Source of the DNA: Bacteroidota bacterium
Lineage (GTDB): Bacteria > Bacteroidota > Bacteroidia > Chitinophagales > BACL12
Length of the DNA stretch: 64,000 nt
NCBI GenBank assembly: GCA_016706255.1
Contig: JADJJZ010000021.1
Location: 1 to 64,000, forward strand
Direction: 5' to 3'
The stretch's first letter is position 1, and each line of letters starts with the position of its first letter. The notes under the pieces are model-generated. The model saw only the letters and a list, made by a program, of their open reading frames with translations, made no database searches and had not been told where the DNA came from. This document shows, piece by piece, positions 18,886 to 28,512 of this stretch. Both the position numbers and the translations under genes were made by a program.

Positions 18886-19221
18886 ATGTATTTGCAAGCA
18901 GTAGAAAGTAAATATTTTGGAAAATTGTGGATTAAAAAGCCAATGAATGTTTGGCATACAACAACAAGTAATTTCGAAATAAATGAGAATTCAATTTCCT
19001 TTACTTTTACTTTTGATGAACATGAAGGTATAGTGCTGTATTCTGTTAAAGCGACTAGTAAAAATGGGTTTATTTTTATAGGCGAGGTTTTAAGGGGTAA
19101 AGAGCATTGGGGCGGAATTAATATTCGTCTTTACAAAAATATTGATGAGTTTTTCGGGATTGCAATTTGGGAGGAAGAAGATATTTCGTATCAATTATTG
19201 ATCAGCAATAAAAAGATATAA
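18886..19221 (+). CDS. small hypothetical protein
   Basis: 111 residues, acidic, beta-rich (ISFTFTFDEHEGIVLYSVKA, FIFIGEVLRGKEHWGGINI), ending EEEDISYQLLISNKKI. No signal peptide, helix or known motif. It lies between the 79-residue gene and the HEPN-type gene on the same strand. Function unknown. Confidence 0.5.
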   Translation: MYLQAVESKYFGKLWIKKPMNVWHTTTSNFEINENSISFTFTFDEHEGIVLYSVKATSKNGFIFIGEVLRGKEHWGGINIRLYKNIDEFFGIAIWEEEDISYQLLISNKKI

Positions 19222-19275
19222 AAATTACGTTAGTAATTATTATTGAAAGAATTAATTTATATTTAAAAATATAAT

Positions 19276-19823
19276 ATGGGGGCTATAGAAATACAGGAAT
19301 TTAGAAGGAGGCGCGCAGAGGACGTGGCCTATGATACAAGCAGAAAGGCTTTTCATGAACAATATTAATGGTTGGAAGCCTATTTTAGTGAAAAGTTTGA
19401 TAAAAATCCATTTGAAAAATTCTGCGATACCTACAGTGCCTTTTATTGGGAATTTGATGTGTTAAGGGAAATCGCAAGGCAGTTTTCTAGTTTAAATGCA
19501 GTTGGTAATTCTATAAAAAACAATATTCCTAGTCAAAACATTATACAAGCTACTTACTTTTTAAAATATAAATGCAATTTATATAAAAATATTGAAGTTG
19601 ATCCTGTAGCTGCTGAAATTGAGGAAACGGATAAATGGAATAAGTCTCCGTTTGAAGCTTTATTAGTAATCATACGTCAAATTAGAAATAATCTCTTTCA
19701 CGGTAAAAAATGGAATTAGCTGTAGACCAATATGAAAGAAATAAAATTTTAATTACGTTAGGGGCGACAGCGACTAAAATTATACTAGATAATCTAATTT
19801 CAGCTGAAATTTCAATTTATTGA
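19276..19823 (+). CDS. HEPN-type putative RNase (interrupted frame)
   Basis: ATG at 19276 opens MGAIEIQEFRRRRAEDVAYD, continuing to FHEQY. A TAA then interrupts the same frame before WLEAYFSEKFDKNPFEKF. The longest open piece is 19372-19719. Near its end is IIRQIRNNLFHGKK, which contains R-N-N-L-F-H, the RX4-6H motif that forms the catalytic site of HEPN ribonucleases in toxin-antitoxin and abortive infection proteins. After AAAAAATGG a one-base shift continues ELAVDQYERNKILITLGATA to a stop at 19823. Two small changes would give one protein of about 180 residues. The family assignment rests on this motif, the helical character and the acidic tail. No nucleotidyltransferase (MNT) partner is seen next to it. 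Confidence 0.55.
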
Positions 19824-19864
19824 AAAAAACAACGTTAGCCTGATGAATCAAAAAATCCCCAACA

Positions 19865-20735
19865 ATGAAAACTGCAATTTTTAGCACACTCGTTCTTTTA
19901 ATATTTTCCTTGATAATATATGTATTTCGTTTGAATCAAAGTGGAGTTGATGTTACAGCGAATTCCATAAATGGGCTTGTTACGCCGCTAATTTCACTTT
20001 TGACCGCCATACTTCTTTACAAAAGTTTTCAAGCTCAGACTCAATTTAATAAAACCCAAACTGCCAGCGAAGAAGTTAAAAATGACAGGGATATAATACA
20101 TAAATTAATTACAATATTAGAAAATAATATAGAATATTTTAGCTACACCGCTCAAAAAGGCAATGTCGCAACTAAGGGTATGGAGGGAATGAAAAACCGC
20201 TTTAAAGATTGGATTTCAGATTATAGTGAACAGGCTTCAAATATTAATTATGAACAATATAATTTAGCATATAGCATAACTGACTCAAAAATTTACTCAA
20301 TAATTCGAACATCTGAACTTATAGTTGATAAAATTCTTATACTACAACGAAAAAGTATGATTGATTCAGAATACTCGACATTAATATTTTTATTCACTTA
20401 TGAAATGCAAATTAAACCTCTAATAGACGAATTAAATAAATATGGCTCCATAGCAAAACACTCAGAGTTGAATTTTGGACCTATTTATTAGTAAAACGTT
20501 TGTGGAAATCCACGGTATAGTTTATACCTATCGAGATTATTTTAATAATATTCCGTTTGAAACTTCAATATTTGATCAGCAAGCTGAAAAAATAAAATTG
20601 GAAAATTTAGTTGATAGAATCTTGGAGCCCATTTATGTATATTACCAAGATTTATTCAAAACAAAAGACCGTTTGTCTAAAAAAATTACCAAATTGTACG
20701 AGTTAATACCTTCGGACCTACTAAATAAAGAATAA
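19865..20735 (+). CDS. membrane protein with two N-terminal helices, possible abortive-infection type
   Basis: Two pieces, 19865-20491 (208 residues) and 20475-20735 (86 residues), join by a one-base shift in TTTTGG near 20470. The result is one protein of about 290 residues. Helices span about 3-22 (AIFSTLVLLIFSLIIYVF) and 36-54 (LVTPLISLLTAILLYKSF). They are followed by a long cytoplasmic helical region containing KLITILENNIEYFSY. This layout resembles annotated putative phage abortive infection (AbiC-like) proteins, but the match is weak. It follows the HEPN-type gene by 42 bases, so the two may form a unit. Confidence 0.5.
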
Positions 20736-20890
20736 ATTCGATGAGTGAATAAAAATGAAATTTGATAAATAATGTTTTCCATTGGTAAATTAAAAGTTTC
20801 TTGCAATTTTATACACTTATAAGGGTTTACCTGCCATAGACTTCGTTTTTTAAAGAAATCACTAGTATTTACATAAAATCCATAATTAAA

Positions 20891-21080
20891 GTACGTCACT
20901 ATGCGCCGGATTGACATTAATCAAGTGACTCACAATGTGACGGAATGTCATTTATAATTACCTTTATGGATGGCTCACTATGCTCCGGAATAGTAGCTGA
21001 CACACAATACAAAAAGTGGATCACTTTGCTCCAAAATCAGTGAATCAAATTAGTCGGGAATCGGTGGCGTAGTATGACCA
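20891..21080. repeat. six degenerate ~22-nt direct repeats (GTGGCTCACTATGCTCCGGAAT type)
   Basis: Variants of one phrase occur at about 20891, 20925, 20969, 21016, 21040 and 21063, for example TGGCTCACTATGCTCCGGAA, GTGGATCACTTTGCTCCAAA and TGACTCACAATGTGACGGAA. They are spaced about 23 to 47 bases apart in one orientation. Ends of IS21-family elements carry multiple short repeats of this general kind, so this may be a lone IS end whose genes are gone. No istA/istB is present. The rest of 20736-21580 holds no gene apart from the tRNA-like remnant. Confidence 0.5.
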
Positions 21081-21157
21081 AAATATTCAACTCATTTTAA
21101 CATGTTTTGAATAATAAATTTTTCATTTACCTTTGTAAAAAGGTAAAAGGGGATGTA

Positions 21158-21263
21158 AGCCCCTTTTACCGCGCTTTCGCCCCAGGGATTCGAACCCTGA
21201 AACAGTTACTCGTTTTCACTGTAATATCCAGTCCTTGGCGATGCTCTAACATTAGGGGAAGCA
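21158..21263 (-). pseudogene. tRNA-like remnant with flanking hairpins
   Basis: On the minus strand, CAGGGTTCGAATCCCTG is a perfect T-arm (five-pair stem, TTCGAAT loop) followed by GGGGCG like a 3' acceptor strand. Upstream are TTAGAGC, the right half of a D-arm, and an ACTG..CAGT hairpin. The left D-stem is missing and the 5' acceptor (CTTCCCC) pairs only partly. GGGGAA/TTCCCC and AAAAGGGG/CCCCTTTT hairpins lie on either side; the latter resembles a terminator. A functional tRNA is unlikely; a decayed tRNA or an old att scar fits best. Confidence 0.4.
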
Positions 21264-21581
21264 ATTCCCCTTTGTGTTTTGTAAAGGTAGTCATAAGTGC
21301 CAAAAGAGTTTTCAACAAATGGTGGATTTCATACTAACTTTGTAACGTATAAGAGCTTTTTAATTGAAATCATTACAAATAATTCTTATTTTTTTTTATT
21401 CAAATTAGCCCAGAACAATTATTATTTACAAAGTTGAGGTAAGCAAACTAGTTTTAAAAGAATTTAAAGTGCAATAATTTCAACTTTTATTTTCTATAAT
21501 ATGCTTAAGAACAAAAATCTGTAGCATGCTTAGAATTGTTCCTAGGAACAAAATTATACTTGTGCAATTATTTGTTCCTAA

Positions 21582-22130
21582 TTAGCGAGTAACAACGCTT
21601 TTAACTCTTGATCCTAAGAAATTGTTTGCAGAGGTATAATTACTAAATTCGTGTCGATCGTCAAGGCTTATTAGGCCATATCCTTCAGCAATATAGCCTG
21701 TTATAATATATTTCCTATGAGATGTAAATTTTGGTAGGATGTTATCTGAATTTCCGCAAATTTGACATTTATAACCACGGATTTTCTTAATTAGCGTTAT
21801 AGTATAATTGTCCCGTTTATAGGTTTTGTGATTTATTGTATATTCTTCGGGGGCGGTATCTTTTAAGTTTAAAAGTTCCTTGATGATTTCCGCTTTAGAT
21901 TTTTTTCGTAAATATTTTTGAATTACTTCCTGTTCTTTTTCATCTGCTGATAACAATGGTTTTTGGACAAGATCAAGGACAGTAACCGTAAAAAAGGAAT
22001 CCGGATTATTCAAAATGATATTTCCAATTTTATCTCGAAATGCTTTAGGCAATAATATTTCAAGCCCGCTTGTAATGGTAAAAATATCTGTCACATTAAT
22101 GTTGAATTTATCTCCAAATTTAATGTTCAA
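21582..22130 (-). CDS. hypothetical protein with a CxxC zinc knuckle (HNH-like, probably incomplete)
   Basis: 182 residues. About residue 117 is GYKCQICGNSDNILPKF, the opening of the YxCQICG pattern used by many HNH nucleases. The expected His-rich second half (HHI..P, C..H) is not present in this frame. The region after ILPKF looks scrambled, so an indel or decay is likely. The first half is lysine/glutamate-rich and helical (EVIQKYLRKKSKAEIIKELL). An inverted repeat AGGAACAAA..TTTGTTCCT (21544-21579) lies directly after the stop. Function uncertain; a degenerate HNH protein is the best guess. Confidence 0.5.
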   Translation of the reverse strand: MNIKFGDKFNINVTDIFTITSGLEILLPKAFRDKIGNIILNNPDSFFTVTVLDLVQKPLLSADEKEQEVIQKYLRKKSKAEIIKELLNLKDTAPEEYTINHKTYKRDNYTITLIKKIRGYKCQICGNSDNILPKFTSHRKYIITGYIAEGYGLISLDDRHEFSNYTSANNFLGSRVKSVVTR

Positions 22131-22151
22131 TTTTCTTTTATGCTTTTATCC

Positions 22152-22265
22152 TTAATCCGCAAAAGTTGCAACCTCATTCTGAGATTTAATAGCAGAATAG
22201 TTTTTTTTGTTTCCATTAAAGAATTGTCTCCAAGAAGTATTTGATATTTTTTTTAACTTTCCCAT
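22152..22265 (-). CDS. very short hypothetical ORF upstream of the HNH-like gene
   Basis: A 37-codon frame, MGKLKKISNTSWRQFF to SQNEVATFAD, ends 22 bases before the 22130 start. It is basic with hydrophobic spacing. It may be the real N-terminus of the downstream gene in another frame or a chance ORF. Confidence 0.25.
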   Translation of the reverse strand: MGKLKKISNTSWRQFFNGNKKNYSAIKSQNEVATFAD

Positions 22266-22424
22266 ATTTATTTAATTATGCAGGACGAAATTATAAATTA
22301 GTTAGGGTTTAGCCAATGATATAATCCTTCATGATCAAGTCTAGTTTTGTATTAAAAAGTTATATAAGGAGAAATCGGCATTAGTTAGTCAGCTAAGGCA
22401 CTTAAAATGCAAATTACTAATTTC

Positions 22425-22660
22425 TGCAATATCCTTCATTAATTTTATTGTCGGTGACGTACCCTAAATCAGCACATTTTCTATATTCCTCACTAGCCAA
22501 ATCATTTGCTCCTTTGGATTTGTAAATGCCGGCTGTGTTAAAAAGGGCTAATTCATTTTTAGGGTCATAACTAATAGAAATTGATATATCACAAATTACT
22601 TCTTCGTTATTACCATAGTCAAAATAATTATTGACTCTAAATCAATAGGCGTCTGATAAA
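22425..22660 (-). pseudogene. TPR-like protein fragment
   Basis: Minus-strand translation gives a run of DYGNNEEVICDISISISYD, PKNELALFNTAGIYKSKGAN, then DLASEEYRKCADLGYV and INEGYCR before a stop. The A-x-x-Y-K-x-K-G and Y-x-K-C-A-D-L-G spacing is TPR-like. No start is present and the stretches around it (22266-22424, 22661-22775) hold nothing recognisable. Confidence 0.4.
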
Positions 22661-22775
22661 GTAATTGAATCAAGTTTATTGCTTCGTTTGAAGTTATTCA
22701 AAACAATCAACTTAACAGTTTTATCACCTAGATAGTTTTTTCTATACCTTTACTAAATTCCTATCGGTTCTTAGA

Positions 22776-23063
22776 TTATTTGATCTCATTTAAAATAGTT
22801 CGCATGTAGGGTATGTATATTCCAGCACTCGTTAATACGTTGAAATCGTCAATAACCATAGAAGTCCATGTGGTTTTATTGGCCAATGAAAGTGAATTAA
22901 ATTTCATGTAAATGTTATAGGCTTCGTTTATTTTTAATTGTAAAAGATACGCATGGGCTAAATTACACCATATATATAAGTTGGATTTGTCGTATTCTAT
23001 ATAATACTCCCCACTCATTGGACCAGTGGGTTCGTTTGCTAAGGTAATAAATAATTTTATCAT
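22776..23063 (-). pseudogene. C-terminal fragment of a TPR protein cut by an IS
   Basis: 95 residues. NLYIWCNLAHAYLLQLKINE and AYNIYMKFNSLSL form a TPR-like helix pair, and the end is TSAGIYIPYMRTILNEIK. The frame starts exactly at the edge of the IS3-type remnant (23067). The N-terminal side lies beyond the IS at 24241-25018, whose last phrase AYLLKVNPAKAEEYLLQGL joins smoothly to this one. So one gene was split by the insertion. Confidence 0.55.
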
Positions 23064-23076
23064 GCTGCCTTTTTTT

Positions 23077-23873
23077 TCATAGATTGTTCAAACATTTTAT
23101 TGGGTGATATATTGATTGACTGGTGCGTTTTTGATGATAGTATGCGATATAATCTTGTAATCCTTTAAAGAGCTCAAGGCCTGTATCGGAAGGATTTAAA
23201 TAGATGTAATTATATTTAATATTTTTCCAAAAACGTTCTATCCAGATATTGTCTGTTGCTCGACCTTTCCCATCCATGGAGATTTTTATGTTTTCTGTTT
23301 CAAGATAAGTTGTCCATGCATGGCTAGTGTATTGGGACCCTTGGTCGGAGTTGATGATTTCGGCTTGCCATTTTCTAATATTGCATCCTTCAGCACATCC
23401 AGGCACCATTTTTCGACATCGTATTACTAATTCCCCATCCCATGATTTTCCGGCTATAAACATCAATAAATGCTGTCATATACATAAACCCTTTGCCATT
23501 GGGATGTAAGTAATATCTGTGCACCAAACCTGGTTGGCTCGCGTGATTTCAATTCCGCGGAGCAAATAGGGCTTCACAAATTCTTTTAGAGCTCCTTTGG
23601 TGAGATTTTTTCGGTAGATGGCTTCACATCCCATTAGCCTGAATAACCGTCTGATGCGCTTGGGACCAACGGAAAACCTTTTTCCTTGAGCCAATATACC
23701 ATGGACAATACCCCTTCTGTTGGATGTTGTATAAGATGATTGTCCATTAGGTTCATCATCTGTATATTTTCTGGTTTTTCCCTCCAAGTTGCATAATAAA
23801 GCGAACTTCTTGGCACTGAAAGCAACTCACATTGATTTCGAATGGACAACTGCTTGTGATGTTGATCTACCAT
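23077..23873 (-). pseudogene. IS3-family transposase OrfB, frameshifted
   Basis: Three frames are needed. 23873-23634 gives MVDQHHKQLSIRNQCELLSV, then RSSLYYATW. 23787-23476 gives VGPKRIRRLFRLMGCEAIYR, and then QVWCTDITYIPMAKG with the first catalytic Asp. 23466-23077 gives EIINSDQGSQYTSHAW with the second Asp and IWIERFWKNIKYNYIYL with the Glu. The order and motifs match IS150/IS51-type OrfB. All catalytic residues survive, so the breaks could be sequencing error or decay. Confidence 0.8.
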
Positions 23874-24181
23874 TTCAATTCGCTGTCCGGAATCCCCAAT
23901 TTCCGTGCACTTTTTTTTAAAAAGTCATTCTCGACCTTCAAATGGCCAATCTGCGCATACAGCTTCTCTATCTCAACTGAGGACTCTGTTTGATCAGGAT
24001 CTTGTTTTCCCTTAAATACAGGAAAGATTTTCTAATGCTTCTGACTTCCACTTGGCTATTGTTACTGCATTTACCTAATGCTGTTGGCTTAATTGAGCCA
24101 TTGTTTTTGATTCTTAATGGCCTCCAAAGCAACCTTGGCCTTGAAGTCCGCACTGAAGGTGCGTTTGCTTGTTTTTGTCAT
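23867..24181 (-). pseudogene. IS3-family OrfA, frameshifted
   Basis: It starts MTKTSKRTFSADFKAKVALE, a typical OrfA opening, and runs AIKNQKQ before the frame is lost. The end in the correct frame is EIEKLYAQIGHLKVENDFLK, KKSARKLGIPDSELKW. The stop overlaps the orfB start. Confidence 0.7.
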
Positions 24182-24240
24182 AAGGTTTAGTAAATTTATG
24201 ATTGTTTTTTTAACTAAACCCATGGTCTAGGTTTTGGGGA

Positions 24241-25018
24241 GTATTATACTAATCCTTGCAAAAGGTATTCTTCAGCTTTTGCAGGGTTTACTTTAAGTAG
24301 GTAGGCCCAGCCGATATTATTATACAAAACTTGCATTATTATACCTTGTTTTATTAAATTTTCATTAGTAAATTATTGTCCCATTCTTTAAGATTGAGCG
24401 CTTCCTGTAAACTTTGTTTTGAATAATTGCTTTTTTTGTGGCGAGTAATTCTCATATCCAGGTGTTTCAAGATTTGAGCTCACTGTCAAGATTGCATACC
24501 TGCTTCTTTAGTTCGTAGGCTTCATAGACCCCGAGATTGTATGCATAGTGTTAATTCTTGACAAGTTATTCCAATATCTTGCCCATCTTGTATTCTTGAC
24601 AAGCATTTTTTATACAAAATGGAATATAATTAACTATTGTATATTTTTCTGCTTTTTCACAGTCTATTGCAACCCATTTAGATCGCCTGTTGGAACGACA
24701 GAGCGCCCTTTTAATAAACGCCCGCAAGTAATTCTCAAAATCAGCAATTATTGTAATAAGGTAATCAGAATTTTCTAAGCTATCGGTATAATATTTTTCA
24801 AGAATGTTAATTGCATTGGTGTATAATTTTGCAGCTTGAGAGTAATTCCATTTTGATATTGAATAATTGCGAGGCTATCAATACCAGGACATCTTTAAGA
24901 AACTTTGCGCAGAGCAATAGTTTGAGCTAAAAGGATAAATGAAACTAATAATAAAGTATAGGATTTTTTTAAGGAATTTCCTAATATTTCTATTAGTGAA
25001 TTTAGGTGTGTGATTCAT
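24241..25018 (-). pseudogene. N-terminal part of the IS-split TPR protein
   Basis: ATG at 25018 opens MNHTPKFTNRNIRKFLKKIL and YFIISFIYPFSSNYCSAQSF, a signal-peptide-like start. Downstream pieces in shifting frames read NYSQAAKLYTNAINILEKYY, SLQEALNLKEWDNNLLMKI and YNNIGWAYLLKVNPAKAEEY. Several indels are present. With 22776-23063 this formed an exported TPR protein. The gap 25019-25249 shows nothing. Confidence 0.45.
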
Positions 25019-25249
25019 AGTTGTTAGCTTAAAATGTTTATTTGAAATAATTAGTAAACTTTAGGATAAAACAATGTATCTGCACAATTAAAAAGTACTA
25101 TTGCACTACATTGGTCAAAGTAACTTTTTAAGAATAATCAGCCTTTCAGCTCAATTTTTTTGGTTTTATTGGTATTTCTTGCAAACGCAGGTCAAATTGA
25201 CCACCCCGCGCTGATTTAAACTAAAAAAATATTGAAGAAGGATGGAAAA

Positions 25250-26347
25250 TTACCAATTTAAATCCGCCGAATGGTTATTTATTCGTTTATAAAGATCATG
25301 ATAATTTTCATTATTCGGATCCATTTCGATTGCCTTCAATATGTATTCTTTAGCTTTTTGATATTCAAATTGTTTCAAGCATAATTTGGAATAAGCATAA
25401 TATAAACCGCTTTGCAAGCCATTTTCCATAGATGGTAAGCTTAAAGCTTTTTGATATTTTGCTTTCGCCTCTTCATATTTCCCTTCGTCGTAAAGAATAA
25501 CACCATATTTATAATACACAAATGCATCATTAGCAAGGCATTCAATAGCTTTGTCAAGATAGGTTATTGCTGTTCCAGGTTGATATTTATTAACATAACA
25601 CTGAGCCAAGTTTGCATAAAGTGTGTATTTATCGCCTTTATTTAGTGCTAACTCAATTCCTTTATTGTAAGTTTCTATTTCAAGGTCAGGCATATTTATT
25701 AACCCATAATATCCTGCCATTGCGTTATAATGGTCTGGATTGTCAGGTTCTAATGAAATTGCATATTTAAAGTTTTTCATTATTTCATCTTTTCTAATTT
25801 CATCAGATTTTGTATCATCTCTTGAATAGCACCAACCAATTTTTTCGTAAGCAGTTGCATCAAAAGGGTCGAGCGTTGTAGCATTTTCTAATAGTTTTAG
25901 GGATCCGTCGTAATCACCTTTTTGTAACTCTGATTAGCCATTTGAGTAATAATACTATTCCAAACAATCCGCCAATTGCCATCCTCATTCTTTAATGTAA
26001 AGTAAGTTAAGTAATTTATTGAATCTCCTTCGTGTGAAATCAGTATCGTTCACTTTAAATCTTTTGTAAGAGGGTGAGCTTATGTTTTCATCCACTGGCA
26101 AAATGGATGCTAATTATTCTGCCTTGTGGCTTTACACTATCGGGAGTTTCAAAAAATTTAGTGTATTCGTCTAAAGTGGCAGATTTTTTAGAATCTGTCG
26201 AAATCAGGTCATATGCAGCTTTAAAATCCTGCTCAATTTCAATTCCATGTATTTGGTCAATACGGCTTCAGGATTGGTTTGGTCAAGTTTTTTACAGCTT
26301 TGGGCTATGAATAATACTGAGATGAATGCAAGGTGTGTAATTCTCAT
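25250..26347 (-). CDS. TPR lipoprotein (frameshifted N-terminal half)
   Basis: ATG at 26347 opens MRITHLAFISVLFIAQSCKK, a lipoprotein signal with Cys after IAQS. The N-terminal region (AAYDLISTDSKKSATLDEY, TKFFETPDSVKPQGRI) is spread over two frames. A shift in AAAAA near 25920 leads to GDYDGSLKLLENATTLDPFD and then the intact 176-residue stretch 25780-25250. That stretch has at least four TPR units: NFKYAISLEPDNPDHYNAMA, YTLYANLAQCYVNKYQPGTA, FVYYKYGVILYDEGKYEEAK, and YYAYSKLCLKQFEYQKAKEY. Probably anchored to a membrane facing the periplasm and acting as a protein-binding scaffold. It resembles the neighbouring broken TPR gene, so tandem duplication is likely. Confidence 0.65.
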
Positions 26348-26622
26348 AAAAATTGGGTTTTATAGAAAAATGTTTTGGCCAAGCTAAACTATGTAGAGAA
26401 TAATCTTAAGCCTAATTCAAATGTAGACATTTTTCCGGTGATTTTACCCATAATCTGAGTTCTAAATTAGATTTTAGACAATTTTTAGAAATTAATGAAA
26501 CAGAGTTAAAATATTGAATGTCAAATACTTAGCTAACCAAAAACTAATACACATAGCACTTTTTAACTGTTTTGAATCCGCACCTACTTTTAAAAGTTAC
26601 ACACGCATACAAGTTAAAACCT

Positions 26623-27584
26623 TTAATAAAACAAATACTCATACTCCTCCACATAATTAGATCCATTACCACTTTTTTCAACCCGAACGAGCAGTCCTTG
26701 AGCGTTATAAAAATACCTGTATTTAGTAGTATTTGGTTCTATCTTATACGGGTAGAAGTATAAATTGTTATTTGTGGCAACTTCTCTTCAATTGTAGTTA
26801 CAGATAGATTTTGCCTCGATGGTTTTGTATAGGTCGTTATTATTAAATGATGTTTGACATAGGTGCAGTCTTTTTGTGAGGGTGTTTCAGGAAAAAGTTG
26901 TTTGTTTTGGTAAAAGAAAGTATCAACAATACGGCAATATCTTCATGCGATTGCTGTTTTTGTGATTATGTCGCCGCTGTTGTTATATTGGTATTCATAG
27001 GTGTTTGTAAATAAAAGTGTTTCATAGGGTAGGGAAGTGGTAACTTTAAAGGGCACATCTATCCATTTGTTTATAGAGTAGTGTTTGTAAATGCATTTTC
27101 CTTTTTCATTATATATGAAATTTTCGTTATAAAAGGTGGAGCTCAAATTGGATAATTCAAAGCCGTTCAGACAATTCGTACCTGTTTTGTATTCAATATG
27201 GCGCATATCACTAAAGTGATAATAATTGGTTATTGCACCGTTTTTATTGTATATAAATAACTCTATCTTAAAAGTATCAGCAGGGTCTTTATCGGTTGAC
27301 CCGCGATAACTTATTTTTATCAGGGTGTCGTTACGTTTTTCATATACAAAGTAGGTTGTTGGGGTATCATTACCGGATTTAGTTGACGTAATTCTGCCTA
27401 GCTTATCACATGTTGTTGTCTCAAAATATTTTGTATTAGAATCATAGGGTGTGGTTTTGCTCAGTTTTTTAACTCCAAGTTTACTGTAAAGCTGATTTTC
27501 CTGGTAGTAGGCATCGAATTCGTCATCCTGCGCGGAGAGGAGTAAGGGGATTAGCAGGTAGAGCAGAGTGATGAAATAGCGCAT
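26623..27584 (-). CDS. secreted protein of unknown function (frameshifted C-terminus)
   Basis: The intact frame 27584-26943 encodes 213 residues: signal peptide MRYFITLLYLLIPLLLSAQD, then a beta-rich region with repeating tyrosine strands (TTYFVYEKRNDTLIKISYRG, IELFIYNKNGAITNYYHF, YNENFIYNEKGKCIYKHYS). This resembles wordy YD-type or MORN-like repeats. After TNTYEYQYNNSGDIITKTAI a stop occurs. In another frame the pattern resumes: FYPYKIEPNTTKYRYFYNAQ, then GLLVRVEKSGNGSNYVEEYE and YLFY to a stop at 26623. Probably one exported protein of about 310 residues. No sorting domain is seen. The gap 26348-26622 holds nothing recognisable. Confidence 0.65.
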
Positions 27585-27703
27585 TTATTGGGGTTTGAAA
27601 GTAAAATAATAAAAAGTAATTAATTTATCCTGGGCAACTACCATCCAAAAAAGTATTTTTAATTACTTTTTCACAATAAATAATTTCAAATTAACCGCTA
27701 ATA

Positions 27704-28396
27704 ATGCCTGCAAAAATAAATTGGGAAATTGCAATCAAACCCCTCTTAAAAAAGTATAAAAAAAAGCCGCATCCATTGCAGCATCATAATTTATATGAAT
27801 GTCTGGTAATGGTTGTTTTGTCGGCACAGAGTAGTGATGATTATATTAATAAAATTGCACCAGCACTGTTTGATGAATTTCCGAATCTAAGTGCAATGGC
27901 CAAAGCAAGGGATGAAGATATTTATCCATTTGTTAAAGGTGTAGTTGGGCATGCTAAAAATAAAATACCTTTGGAAATTGCCAGGCAATTAAAAAGTGGT
28001 AAAAACATTCCTGTCACCATGGAAGCTTTAGTTGCCTTACCCGGCATTGGAAGAAAATCGGCAAATGTTATTATGCGCGAAGCGGGTGTGGAAGCTGAAG
28101 GTATTGTTGTGGATTTGCATACAACTCGTGTTGCAGCGCGATTGGGCATTTCTAAAAGTGAGGACCCCAAAAAAATTGAGCAGGATTGTATGAAAAAAAT
28201 CGACGAAAAAGATTGGAGTGAAGCAGGAATGGCCATGTCGTTCCTGGGCCGAGAAATTTGTCGACCAAAACCTTTATGCCCGGAATGTTTGATGAATGAA
28301 GTTTGTCAGTTTTATTTGAAGGGAGGGTATGAAAAATTGCAGAAGGAATTGGCAAAAGGGAAGAAGACGGGTGTGCGGAAGAAGGGGAGGTGGTGA
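27704..28396 (+). CDS. nth: endonuclease III-type DNA glycosylase/AP lyase
   Basis: Removes oxidised pyrimidines and nicks abasic sites in base excision repair. 230 residues. The helix-hairpin-helix LPGIGRKSANVIMREAG (about 108-124) carries the catalytic Lys of the family. VVDLHTTRVAARLGI (about 133-147) carries the catalytic Asp (VD). The C-terminus has a four-Cys cluster CRPKPLCPECLMNEVC; the first spacing is five residues rather than the usual six of the EndoIII Fe-S loop. The gene stands alone on the plus strand between minus-strand genes, preceded by an AT-rich region. It is intact. Confidence 0.9.
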   Translation: MPAKINWEIAIKPLLKKYKKKPHPLQHHNLYECLVMVVLSAQSSDDYINKIAPALFDEFPNLSAMAKARDEDIYPFVKGVVGHAKNKIPLEIARQLKSGKNIPVTMEALVALPGIGRKSANVIMREAGVEAEGIVVDLHTTRVAARLGISKSEDPKKIEQDCMKKIDEKDWSEAGMAMSFLGREICRPKPLCPECLMNEVCQFYLKGGYEKLQKELAKGKKTGVRKKGRW

Positions 28397-28512
28397 AAAA
28401 TCCCGTTAGCATTTTCAATAATATTTTGAATTAGGCCTTGAAATATTGCCATTTTATTCTGTAGATTATTTAATAATAAAAAATTCAACCGGTTAATGGA
28501 AGGTGGAAACTT

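Larger units (their letters stand above)
23067..24240 (-). mobile_element. degenerate IS3-family (IS150-like) element
   Basis: orfA (24181-23867) and orfB (23873-23077) remains are both frameshifted. The right edge is near GGGGAGTATTATAC at about 24240. The left edge is only about 10 bases past the orfB stop and no matching inverted repeat was found, so that end may be trimmed. The element sits inside a TPR gene. Confidence 0.7.

Noticed and set aside
18860..19840. Recurring ACGTTA-type phrases after short genes, considered as integron attC sites
   Set aside because: No paired RYYYAAC/GTTRRRY arms of suitable length and no integron integrase; the matches are short and probably chance.
21107..21337. 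Plus-strand open frame across the tRNA-like remnant
   Set aside because: Its translation follows the hairpins and T-arm; it has no protein-like features.
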